Assembly: GCF_014495685.1 (NCBI RefSeq) | Contig: NZ_JACTVI010000057.1 | Span: 2,494 to 54,039, forward strand | DNA: 51,546 bases | Reading direction: 5' to 3' | Source of the DNA: Streptomyces sp. TRM68367 | Lineage (GTDB): Bacteria > Actinomycetota > Actinomycetes > Streptomycetales > Streptomycetaceae | In this document: piece after piece, positions 36,111 through 42,482 of the stretch | Layout: every line of letters begins with the position of its first letter | Position numbering within the stretch: the stretch's first letter is position 1 | Program-made: the position numbers and the translations under genes | The notes under the pieces: generated by a model | The model's input: only the letters and a program-made list of their open reading frames with translations | Told to the model about the DNA's origin: nothing | Database searches by the model: none

Positions 36111-36791
36111 GTGGAAAGCGCCACGCCAGTGATTGTCGCCATCGACGGCCCCTCCGGTACGGGTAAGTCGAGCACGTCGAAGGCCGTGGCGGCGCAGCTC
36201 GGCCTGAGCTACCTGGACACCGGGGCCCAGTACCGGGCGATCACCTGGTGGATGGTGCACAACGGCATCGACACCGGCGACCGCGCCGCGATCGCCGCCG
36301 CGGCCGGCAAGCCGGAGATCGTCTCCGGCACCGACCCGCTCAACCCGACGATCACGGTCGACGGCGTCGACGTGTCCGGCCCGATCCGCACCCAGGAAGT
36401 CACCTCCAAGGTCAGCGCGGTCAGCGCCGTACCGGACGTGCGGGCCCGGATCACCGAGTTGCAGCGTTCGCTGGCTGCCACCGCCGAGCGCGGCATCGTC
36501 GTCGAGGGCCGCGACATCGGTACGACCGTGCTGCCCGACGCCGACCTGAAGGTCTTCCTCACCGCATCCCCGGAGGCGCGCGCCGCCCGCCGCAGCGGCG
36601 AGCTGAGGGGCGCCGACATCCACACCACCCGCGAGGCCCTGATCAAGCGGGACGCGGCCGACTCCAGCCGCAAGACCTCGCCGCTCGCCAAGGCGGACGA
36701 CGCGGTCGAGGTGGACACCACCGACCTCACGCTGCCGCAGGTCATCGATTGCGTCGTCACCCTCGTCGAGGAGAAGCGGGCCGGGAAGTGA
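36111..36791 (+). CDS. cmk: Cytidylate kinase
   Basis: The 226-residue (d)CMP kinase has the P-loop IDGPSGTGKSSTSKAVA near residues 10-26, YLDTGAQYRAITWW for the nucleotide-binding region, VVEGRDIGTTVLPDADLKVF and the lid-like IKRDAADSSRKTSPL. It phosphorylates CMP and dCMP with ATP. GTG 36111 has AGGAAGGT about 8 nt upstream. It overlaps the acyltransferase gene (GTGA). The cmk-der pairing is conserved in actinobacteria, here with a PlsC-like gene between. Confidence 0.95.
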   Translation: MESATPVIVAIDGPSGTGKSSTSKAVAAQLGLSYLDTGAQYRAITWWMVHNGIDTGDRAAIAAAAGKPEIVSGTDPLNPTITVDGVDVSGPIRTQEVTSKVSAVSAVPDVRARITELQRSLAATAERGIVVEGRDIGTTVLPDADLKVFLTASPEARAARRSGELRGADIHTTREALIKRDAADSSRKTSPLAKADDAVEVDTTDLTLPQVIDCVVTLVEEKRAGK

Positions 36792-37525
36792 GCGGGGCTG
36801 CATCGGCGCGGGGTGCCGAGGTCGGCCGGCGTATCGGCGTCGGCCTGATGTACGGGCTGTGGAAGCCGCGCGTGCTCGGTGCCTGGCGGGTGCCCGCGGC
36901 CGGTCCGGCGATCCTCGCCGTGAACCACTCCCACAACATCGACGGCCCGATGGTCATGGGCGTGGCGCCCCGGCCGACGCACTTCCTGGTCAAGAAGGAG
37001 GCGTTCGTCGGCCCGCTCGACCCGTTCCTGACCGGCATCGGCCAGCTGAAGGTGGACCGCGACACGACCGACCGGACAGCCATCACGCGGGCCCTCGACG
37101 TGCTGTCGGCCGGCGGCGTCCTCGGCATATTCCCCGAGGGCACCCGCGGCGAGGGCGACTTCGCCGCGCTGCGCGCCGGGCTCGCGTACTTCGCCGTCCG
37201 CAGCGGCGCCCCGATCGTTCCGGTCGCGGTGCTGGGGACGGCTGGGCGGGACGGGCGGGGGAATACCGGGCGGGACAGGCGGGGGAATACCGGGCGGGAT
37301 GGGCGGGGGAATACAGCGCGACGCGGACGGTTGATAAAAGGGCTGCCCCCGCTGCGCTCCCGCATCGACGTGGTCTTCGGAGACCCCTTCGAGGCGGGCG
37401 ACGGCAGCGGACGGCGTACCCGCAAGGTGCTGGACGAGGCCACCGAGCGCATCCAGAAGCAGCTCGCCTCGCACCTGGAACAGGCCAGACGGATCACCGG
37501 CCGCCGGCCGGACCCGGGCGTCTGA
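36788..37525 (+). CDS. PlsC-like 1-acylglycerol-3-phosphate acyltransferase with repeat insertion
   Basis: The 245-residue enzyme has the catalytic HX4D motif in VNHSHNIDGP (around residue 45), KVDRDTTDRTAI and the second conserved block FPEGTRGEGDFAALRAGLAY. It would acylate lysophosphatidic acid or a related lipid at the membrane. GTG 36788 overlaps the cmk stop. Residues about 153-176 are three copies of an eight-residue unit (GRDGRGNT-like) encoded by 24-bp tandem repeats, placed in a loop after the VPVAVLGTA strand where relatives have a shorter connection. Confidence 0.88.
   Translation: MSGAASARGAEVGRRIGVGLMYGLWKPRVLGAWRVPAAGPAILAVNHSHNIDGPMVMGVAPRPTHFLVKKEAFVGPLDPFLTGIGQLKVDRDTTDRTAITRALDVLSAGGVLGIFPEGTRGEGDFAALRAGLAYFAVRSGAPIVPVAVLGTAGRDGRGNTGRDRRGNTGRDGRGNTARRGRLIKGLPPLRSRIDVVFGDPFEAGDGSGRRTRKVLDEATERIQKQLASHLEQARRITGRRPDPGV
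37244..37315 (+). repeat. Three 24-bp tandem repeats inside the acyltransferase gene
   Basis: Units at 37244-37267, 37268-37291 and 37292-37315 read GGGCGGGACGGGCGGGGGAA plus TACC, with one or two changes each. 24 bp is eight codons, so copy changes stay in frame. Confidence 0.93.
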
Positions 37526-37578
37526 CGGCGCCCGGAAAACGCCGGGCGGCCTGCCGGGGCGCTGGGCGACACTGAGTA

Positions 37579-37606
37579 GTGGATCACCGCGGGCGTGGTG
37601 ATCCAC
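37579..37606 (+). promoter_or_regulatory. Hairpin in the der leader
   Basis: GTGGATCACC (37579-37588) pairs perfectly over 10 bp with GGTGATCCAC (37597-37606) around an 8-nt loop. It ends 36 nt before the der start. It could terminate cmk-plsC transcription or be part of the der leader. Confidence 0.55.
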
Positions 37607-37642
37607 CGACCACCACGAATGAACGACGAGGTACGGATCTTC

Positions 37643-39139
37643 ATGAACGACCACATCCAGCCCGACGGCTCGGACGCGTACGACGCCGCGCACGAGCACG
37701 ATCACGGGGCGCTCGGCGACGCCGAGTACGCGGAGTTCATGGAGCTCGCCGCGGAAGAGGGCTTCGACCGGGAGGACGTCGAGGGCGCGATCGAGGCGGC
37801 CGGGCACGGCCCGCTGCCCGTGCTCGCCGTCGTCGGCCGCCCCAATGTCGGCAAGTCGACCCTGGTGAACCGGATCATCGGCCGCCGCGAGGCGGTCGTC
37901 GAGGACAAGCCCGGCGTCACCCGCGACCGCGTCACGTACGAGGCCGAGTGGGCGGGCCGCCGCTTCAAGGTGGTCGACACCGGCGGCTGGGAGCAGGACG
38001 TCCTCGGCATCGACGCCTCCGTGGCCGCGCAGGCCGAGTACGCCATCGAGGCCGCCGATGCGGTCGTCTTCGTCGTCGACGCCAAGGTCGGCGCGACCGA
38101 TACCGACGAGGCGGTCGTACGACTGCTGCGCAAGGCCGGCAAGCCCGTGGTGCTGTGCGCAAACAAGGTGGACGGCCCGAGCGGCGAGGCGGACGCCGCG
38201 TACCTGTGGTCGCTGGGGCTCGGCGAGCCGTACCCGGTCTCGGCGCTGCACGGCCGCGGCACCGGCGACATGCTGGACCAGGTCCTGGAGGCACTGCCGG
38301 AGGCGCCGCGCGAGACCTTCGGCGGGGCCGGCATCGGCGGGCCACGCCGCGTCGCCCTGATCGGCCGTCCGAACGTCGGCAAGTCCTCGCTGCTGAACAA
38401 GGTGGCGGGCGAGGAGCGCGTCGTCGTCAACGAAGTCGCGGGCACCACCCGCGACCCGGTCGATGAGCTGATCGAACTCGGTGGCAAGACCTGGAAGTTC
38501 GTCGACACGGCGGGCATCCGCAAGCGCGTCCACCTCCAGCAGGGTGCCGACTACTACGCCTCGCTGCGCACCGCGGCGGCGGTGGAGAAGGCCGAGGTGG
38601 CGGTCGTCCTGATCGACGGCTCCGAATCCATCTCGGTCCAGGACCAGCGGATCATCACCATGGCCGTGGAGGCGGGCCGCGCGCTCGTCATCGCGTACAA
38701 CAAGTGGGACACCCTCGACGAGGAGCGCCGCTACTACCTGGAGCGGGAGATCGAGACCGAGCTCGGCCAGGTGACGTGGGCGCCCCGGGTCAACGTCTCG
38801 GCGCGCACCGGGCGGCACATGGAGAAGCTGGTCCCGGCAATCGAGACGGCACTGGCCGGCTGGGAGACCCGGGTGCCGACGGGCAGGCTGAACGCCTTCC
38901 TCGGCGAGCTGGTTGCCGCCCACCCGCACCCGATTCGCGGCGGCAAGCAGCCGCGCATCCTCTTCGGCACCCAGGCCGGCACCAAGCCCCCGCGCTTCGT
39001 CTTCTTCGCCTCCGGCTTCATCGAGGCGGGGTACCGGCGCTTCATCGAGCGCCGGCTGCGCGAGGAGTTCGGCTTCGAGGGGACGCCGATCCATATCTCG
39101 GTGCGGGTGCGGGAGAAGCGCGGCGCGAAGAAGAAGTAG
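37643..39139 (+). CDS. der: Ribosome biogenesis GTPase Der
   Basis: The 498-residue double-Era GTPase has two G domains, each with its own P-loop: VVGRPNVGKST near residue 65 and LIGRPNVGKSS near 241. DTGGWEQD and DTAGIRKR are the two G3 motifs, and NKVD and NKWD the G4 motifs. A C-terminal KH-like domain (FGTQAGTKPPRFVFFAS) follows. It assists late 50S subunit assembly. An acidic N-terminal extension of about 55 residues is typical of actinobacteria. ATG 37643 is chosen; ATG 37619 is in frame. A bidirectional terminator follows. Confidence 0.95.
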   Translation: MNDHIQPDGSDAYDAAHEHDHGALGDAEYAEFMELAAEEGFDREDVEGAIEAAGHGPLPVLAVVGRPNVGKSTLVNRIIGRREAVVEDKPGVTRDRVTYEAEWAGRRFKVVDTGGWEQDVLGIDASVAAQAEYAIEAADAVVFVVDAKVGATDTDEAVVRLLRKAGKPVVLCANKVDGPSGEADAAYLWSLGLGEPYPVSALHGRGTGDMLDQVLEALPEAPRETFGGAGIGGPRRVALIGRPNVGKSSLLNKVAGEERVVVNEVAGTTRDPVDELIELGGKTWKFVDTAGIRKRVHLQQGADYYASLRTAAAVEKAEVAVVLIDGSESISVQDQRIITMAVEAGRALVIAYNKWDTLDEERRYYLEREIETELGQVTWAPRVNVSARTGRHMEKLVPAIETALAGWETRVPTGRLNAFLGELVAAHPHPIRGGKQPRILFGTQAGTKPPRFVFFASGFIEAGYRRFIERRLREEFGFEGTPIHISVRVREKRGAKKK

Positions 39140-39150
39140 CAGACGTGGCT

Positions 39151-39180
39151 GAGGGGCGGTCCCGACCGGGACCGCCCCTC
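39151..39180. terminator. Bidirectional terminator between der and a convergent gene
   Basis: GAGGGGCGGTCCC (39151-39163) pairs perfectly over 13 bp with GGGACCGCCCCTC (39168-39180) around GACC. It lies 11 bp after the der stop and 9 bp before the stop of the minus-strand gene. Confidence 0.88.
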
Positions 39181-39189
39181 ACCCATGTG

Positions 39190-39576
39190 TCAGATGCCCC
39201 GCCGCGGGCCGGGTGGCAGTGCGGGGACGTGAAGCATCCCGGTGCTCTGCTGGCCGACGGGGCCGACGCGCTGCCACTGCGACACGTGCCCCGCACCCTG
39301 GCGTGCGCTGTGTGCGCCCGCGCTGTAGGCGCTGTACGAGCCGGCGTAGGAACCGCCGTACGAGCCCGTACTGTGCGCGATGTTCCCGAAGGCGGTGAAC
39401 CCCAACTCCTCCTCGCCGCTGCGGTCACCCGGCAGCGAGCGGAGGGACTTGACGTACTCGGCGTAGAGCGCGTCGTAGATCGGCGTGGCCGATGGGCCGG
39501 CCGAAAGATCCTGAGCCGACCACAGGGACGGAACCGGCTGACAGGACTGGCGGCGGGGAACGTCGTATGCGTGCAC
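39190..39576 (-). CDS. Conserved Streptomyces small protein (DUF6643-like)
   Basis: The 128-residue protein has a conserved N-terminal part (PSLWSAQDLSAGPSATPIYD, LYAEYVKSLRSLPGDRSGEE, ELGFTAFG) and a low-complexity Gly/Ser/Tyr tail (SYGGSYAGSYSAYSAG), ending in a short Pro-rich segment. I recall such proteins as conserved among Streptomyces with no assigned role. GTG 39576 is the start. No signal peptide or membrane segment is seen. It faces der across a shared terminator. Confidence 0.78.
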   Translation of the reverse strand: MHAYDVPRRQSCQPVPSLWSAQDLSAGPSATPIYDALYAEYVKSLRSLPGDRSGEEELGFTAFGNIAHSTGSYGGSYAGSYSAYSAGAHSARQGAGHVSQWQRVGPVGQQSTGMLHVPALPPGPRRGI

Positions 39577-39630
39577 GTATGTCCAAACGACCCGGCACCT
39601 GAAGAGATGCGGTCAGGAGAGCGCCCTGTT

Positions 39631-39701
39631 AGGGGCGCGGGGCTGTGACATGTGCGGCTCCGCCGCGTGAGCGCGACCAGCCAGGGACCACCCGCATCCG
39701 C
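39631..39701 (+). repeat. Dispersed intergenic repeat, copy 2
   Basis: Same unit as 10291-10365 in opposite orientation: AGGGGCGCGGGG, a variable centre, TGCGGCTCCGCCGCGTG, GCGCGACCAGCC, CCACCCGCA. It lies between two minus-strand genes. Confidence 0.85.
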
Positions 39702-39741
39702 CACACGACGCGCAGTCCCCGCCCGTGAGGCGAACAAGCCC

Positions 39742-40515
39742 TCACGTACCAGCAAGAGGCAACGCCGCCCCCACCAACTTCCCGTTGGCCGCAGCCTTGT
39801 CCAACGCCTCCCGCAGCAGATCCTCCCGCGGCTGCCGCCCGATGGTCCCCACCGGCGCAGCAAACAACAGCACCTGCTGATGCTTGTTCGCAGCGGTCCG
39901 CCACCCCTCCGTGACCTGCAACGGCTGATGTGCCTGCCACCAGGCAACCGCCTGCGTCCCGTCCGGCCTGGGCTGCAGCACGGCATGCAGCTGGCCCATG
40001 GCCAACAGCACCGACCAGCCGTGCAGCACCGACGGCACCGCGGACAGCTCGGTCAGCGGCATGAACCCCTGCTCGATGAGCAGCGGCAGGAAGTCGTCGC
40101 CGGCCCCGGTCGTGCCCGGCCGCACGATCGGCGCGGTCGGCTCCACGACCAGGGCCGGGTGCAACTCCCCGGCGATCAGAACCAGTCCGCTGGTCACCCC
40201 GAGCACGGCCTGCTCGGGCACGACCTTCTCCGGTTCGAGGTCGACGGTGTCGCCGGTGATGGACTTCACGGCCCCCTGGAGCTGCTCCTCGGTGACCTGA
40301 ACGACCTGCGAGGGCAGGCAGCTGGCGTGGGCGAAGGCGAGGACGGCGGTCTCGTCCCCGATGAACAGGACGGTGCTGGTGCGCTCCTGCTCGGAATCGC
40401 CCGGAGTGCGGCAGGACGTGCAGTCGTAACTGCCCGGGGCGGTCTCTCCGGCGAGCAGGCGGTCGGCTTCTTCGTCGCCGATCTCGGCGCGTACCTCGTC
40501 GCTGACGTCGAGCAT
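39742..40515 (-). CDS. Conserved hypothetical protein with paired Cys motifs
   Basis: The 257-residue protein was not recognised as an enzyme. It begins MLDVSDEVRAEIGDEEADRL and has CTSCRTPGD (CxxC) and, about 30 residues on, HASCLPS (HxxC), which could bind a metal. It continues with alternating strands and helices and ends EDLLREALDKAAANGKLVGA. It seems cytosolic. ATG 40515 is chosen as the first residue of the conserved-looking part; the frame is open to ATG 40605 with a Pro-rich head. It is divergent from the rpf gene across 550 bp. Confidence 0.75.
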   Translation of the reverse strand: MLDVSDEVRAEIGDEEADRLLAGETAPGSYDCTSCRTPGDSEQERTSTVLFIGDETAVLAFAHASCLPSQVVQVTEEQLQGAVKSITGDTVDLEPEKVVPEQAVLGVTSGLVLIAGELHPALVVEPTAPIVRPGTTGAGDDFLPLLIEQGFMPLTELSAVPSVLHGWSVLLAMGQLHAVLQPRPDGTQAVAWWQAHQPLQVTEGWRTAANKHQQVLLFAAPVGTIGRQPREDLLREALDKAAANGKLVGAALPLAGT

Positions 40516-41065
40516 GCGCGGCACGGGTGGCTCCCTCGGGATGCGGTGGTGCGTGGCGAGACCGGGTGGCTCCCGGCCCGTGGTCGGGGTGGGCCCCCGG
40601 CTCATGAAGAAGACAACGGACGATCTGTGGCGGGAGTCACGCCCTACAGCGAACGGAATCGAACCATCCTGCGCACACGGTCACATGCGAGGCGGATTCG
40701 GGCACTCAGGGTCAAGTGCATGGGAATTCAAGGGGGTTGAAGGGGTGAAGTGAGTCACAGATCGACAACGGTGCTGGTCGACAAATCAGGAAATCCACGA
40801 ATGAAGTGGGTGTCCGAAAATCGTCGATACCTGTGGTAACGACCAAGTGGCCTGGCACGACGGGCCGTTGGTTGATCCCGGCCTGACCCGCTCCCTAGAT
40901 TCCTCGGCCGTGTGCAACGAGCACCGCTCGGGTACGTCCGCCGGCCGCACCACAGCCGGCTCGGAGCGCGACCTCCGGCGGACGGGGCGAGCGCGACTCA
41001 CGTGCCGATGCGCGGCGAGGGGCGTTTCGCCTTGGGGGACCCCGAGTCCTTAGAGAGGGATCTTC
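40516..41065. other. Long intergenic region with the rpf promoter and structured leader
   Basis: The 550 bp hold no convincing gene. The left part is A/T-richer. A promoter lies at 40872-40901, and the remaining 160 nt to the rpf start form a leader with a long-range helix: CGTCCGCCGG (40935-40944) with CCGGCGGACG (40975-40984). CTCGGG near 40928 can also pair with CCCGAG at 41041-41046. No known riboswitch consensus was recognised. Confidence 0.55.
40872..40901 (+). promoter_or_regulatory. Promoter of the rpf-like gene
   Basis: TTGATC (40872-40877), an 18-bp spacer and TAGATT (40896-40901) match the Streptomyces vegetative consensus well. Predicted transcription start near 40908 leaves a leader of about 158 nt. 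Confidence 0.65.
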
Positions 41066-41746
41066 ATGTCCGAATGTGCCGATACCACTCGTGACAACGT
41101 TCGTAAGGCGCAGAAGCAGAAGCAGAAGCAGACGCAGACGCGTACGCAGGCTCGTACGACGGCGGTCCTCGCGGGGGCGGCACTGCTCGCCCCCCTCGGA
41201 CTGCTGGCCGCGGCCGGCAACGCCGCGGCAGCGGACGGCGGAGTGTGGGACCGCATCGCCCAGTGCGAGAGCGGCGGCAACTGGCACATCAACACCGGCA
41301 ACGGTTACTACGGCGGACTCCAGTTCTCCGCCTCCACCTGGCGCGCCTACGGCGGCACCGCCTACGCGCCCGCCGCCGACCGGGCGACCAAGGGCCAGCA
41401 GATCGCCGTGGCCACGAAGGTGCAGCGCGCCCAGGGCTGGAACGCGTGGCCGACCTGCTCGGGTCGTGCCGGGGCGTACGGCGACGCCCCCGCCGCAGCC
41501 GCGGCCGGCTCGGCCCCGTCCGAGAGCCGGACGGACGCCCCGGAGCCGTCGAAGGCGCCGGCGCGTTCGACGGGCCACACCGACCGCGGCTCCTCCCGCG
41601 GCGACTACACCGTCCGCGAGGGCGACACCCTGAGTGTCATCGCCGCGCGGTTCGGGACCAGCTGGGAGCGCCTGTACGCCGCCAACAAGGCCGTCATCGG
41701 CGGTGACCCCGACGCGATCGTGCCCGGGCAGCGGCTCGCCGTCTGA
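41066..41746 (+). CDS. Resuscitation-promoting-factor-like transglycosylase with LysM domain
   Basis: The 226-residue secreted cell-wall hydrolase has a basic N-terminus with KQKQKQTQTRTQAR, a signal segment (TAVLAGAALLAPLGLLAAAG ending AAAA), an Rpf domain (WDRIAQCESGGNWHINTGNG, catalytic Glu in CESGG), a Ser/Pro/Ala linker and a C-terminal LysM (YTVREGDTLSVIAARFGTSW). Rpf proteins cleave peptidoglycan and aid spore germination and exit from dormancy. ATG 41066 has GAGAGGGA about 5 nt upstream. A strong bidirectional terminator follows. Confidence 0.93.
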   Translation: MSECADTTRDNVRKAQKQKQKQTQTRTQARTTAVLAGAALLAPLGLLAAAGNAAAADGGVWDRIAQCESGGNWHINTGNGYYGGLQFSASTWRAYGGTAYAPAADRATKGQQIAVATKVQRAQGWNAWPTCSGRAGAYGDAPAAAAAGSAPSESRTDAPEPSKAPARSTGHTDRGSSRGDYTVREGDTLSVIAARFGTSWERLYAANKAVIGGDPDAIVPGQRLAV

Positions 41747-41770
41747 GCCGTCCCCCTTCGCCCGGGGCAC

Positions 41771-41806
41771 GGGGCCCCACCCGGTCCACGGCCCGGGTGG
41801 GGCCCC
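41771..41806. terminator. Bidirectional terminator between rpf and liv genes
   Basis: GGGGCCCCACCCGG (41771-41784) pairs perfectly over 14 bp with CCGGGTGGGGCCCC (41793-41806) around an 8-nt loop. It separates convergent genes. Confidence 0.88.
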
Positions 41807-41825
41807 TCGGCGTTCCTGCCTCGTC

Positions 41826-42482
41826 TCACCGGGGCGTGAGTTCGCCCGCCTCGCCGCTGAACACGACCGAGCCGCGGCGCAGTTCGTACACGATCGCGGT
41901 GCGCGCGTGCGGGGCGGGCGGCAGGCGCTGTTCGGCTACGACCACGCACGCGTCGAGGCCGCCCAGCAGTTCGTACGTCCGGGCCGCGACCGTGGGCGAC
42001 ATGCCCTGCGCGGGTTCGTCGACCAGCACCACGCGCGCGCGTGCCAGCAGGGCCCGGGACAGGGCGAGCATGCGCTGCTCGCCGCCGGAGAGGGTGCCGG
42101 CGCGGCGGTCCAGCAGGGGGCGCAGCTGCGGGTAGGCATCGAGGGCGGAGTCGTACGCCGGTGCCGTGAGTTCGAGGTTCTCGTGGACGGTGAGTGAGCC
42201 GAACACCGCCTGCCGCTCCGGGACCAGGCACAGTCCGCGCCGGGCCCGTTCGTACGCGGGTACCCGGCTCACGTCGGTGCCGTCCCACACCACCGCGCCG
42301 GCGGACAGCGGCACCGTGCCGGCCAGGGCGCGCAGGGCGGTCGTACGGCCGGAGCCGTTGCGGCCCAGCAGGACGGTCAGGCCGGGGCCCGGGGCGGTGA
42401 GGGTGACGTCGTGCAGGGCCTCCAGGGGGCCGTAGCGCACGCGCGCGTGGCGCAGGGAGATGGTCGGCACGCTGGTCGTCAT
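41826..42482 (-). CDS. livF: LivF-like ABC ATPase with Walker A Lys replaced by Arg
   Basis: The 218-residue ATPase is of the branched-chain amino-acid type. Sequence landmarks are RYGPLEALHDVTLTAPGPG, Walker A GRNGSGRTT, LVPERQAVFGSLTVHENLEL, the signature LSGGEQRMLALSRALLARA and Walker B VVLVDEPAQGMSP. The invariant Walker A lysine is Arg (codon CGT), which usually abolishes ATP hydrolysis, so the transporter may rely on the other ATPase site. ATG 42482 overlaps the stop of the fused transporter gene (ATGA). The C-terminus is slightly shorter than in typical LivF. Confidence 0.85.
   Translation of the reverse strand: MTTSVPTISLRHARVRYGPLEALHDVTLTAPGPGLTVLLGRNGSGRTTALRALAGTVPLSAGAVVWDGTDVSRVPAYERARRGLCLVPERQAVFGSLTVHENLELTAPAYDSALDAYPQLRPLLDRRAGTLSGGEQRMLALSRALLARARVVLVDEPAQGMSPTVAARTYELLGGLDACVVVAEQRLPPAPHARTAIVYELRRGSVVFSGEAGELTPR

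Noticed and set aside
40516..41065. ydaO (cyclic di-AMP) riboswitch before the rpf-like gene
   Set aside because: The GGGGACCCA, GGGGTGAA and CCCGAACCCG-type blocks were not found in the right order; only isolated fragments match.
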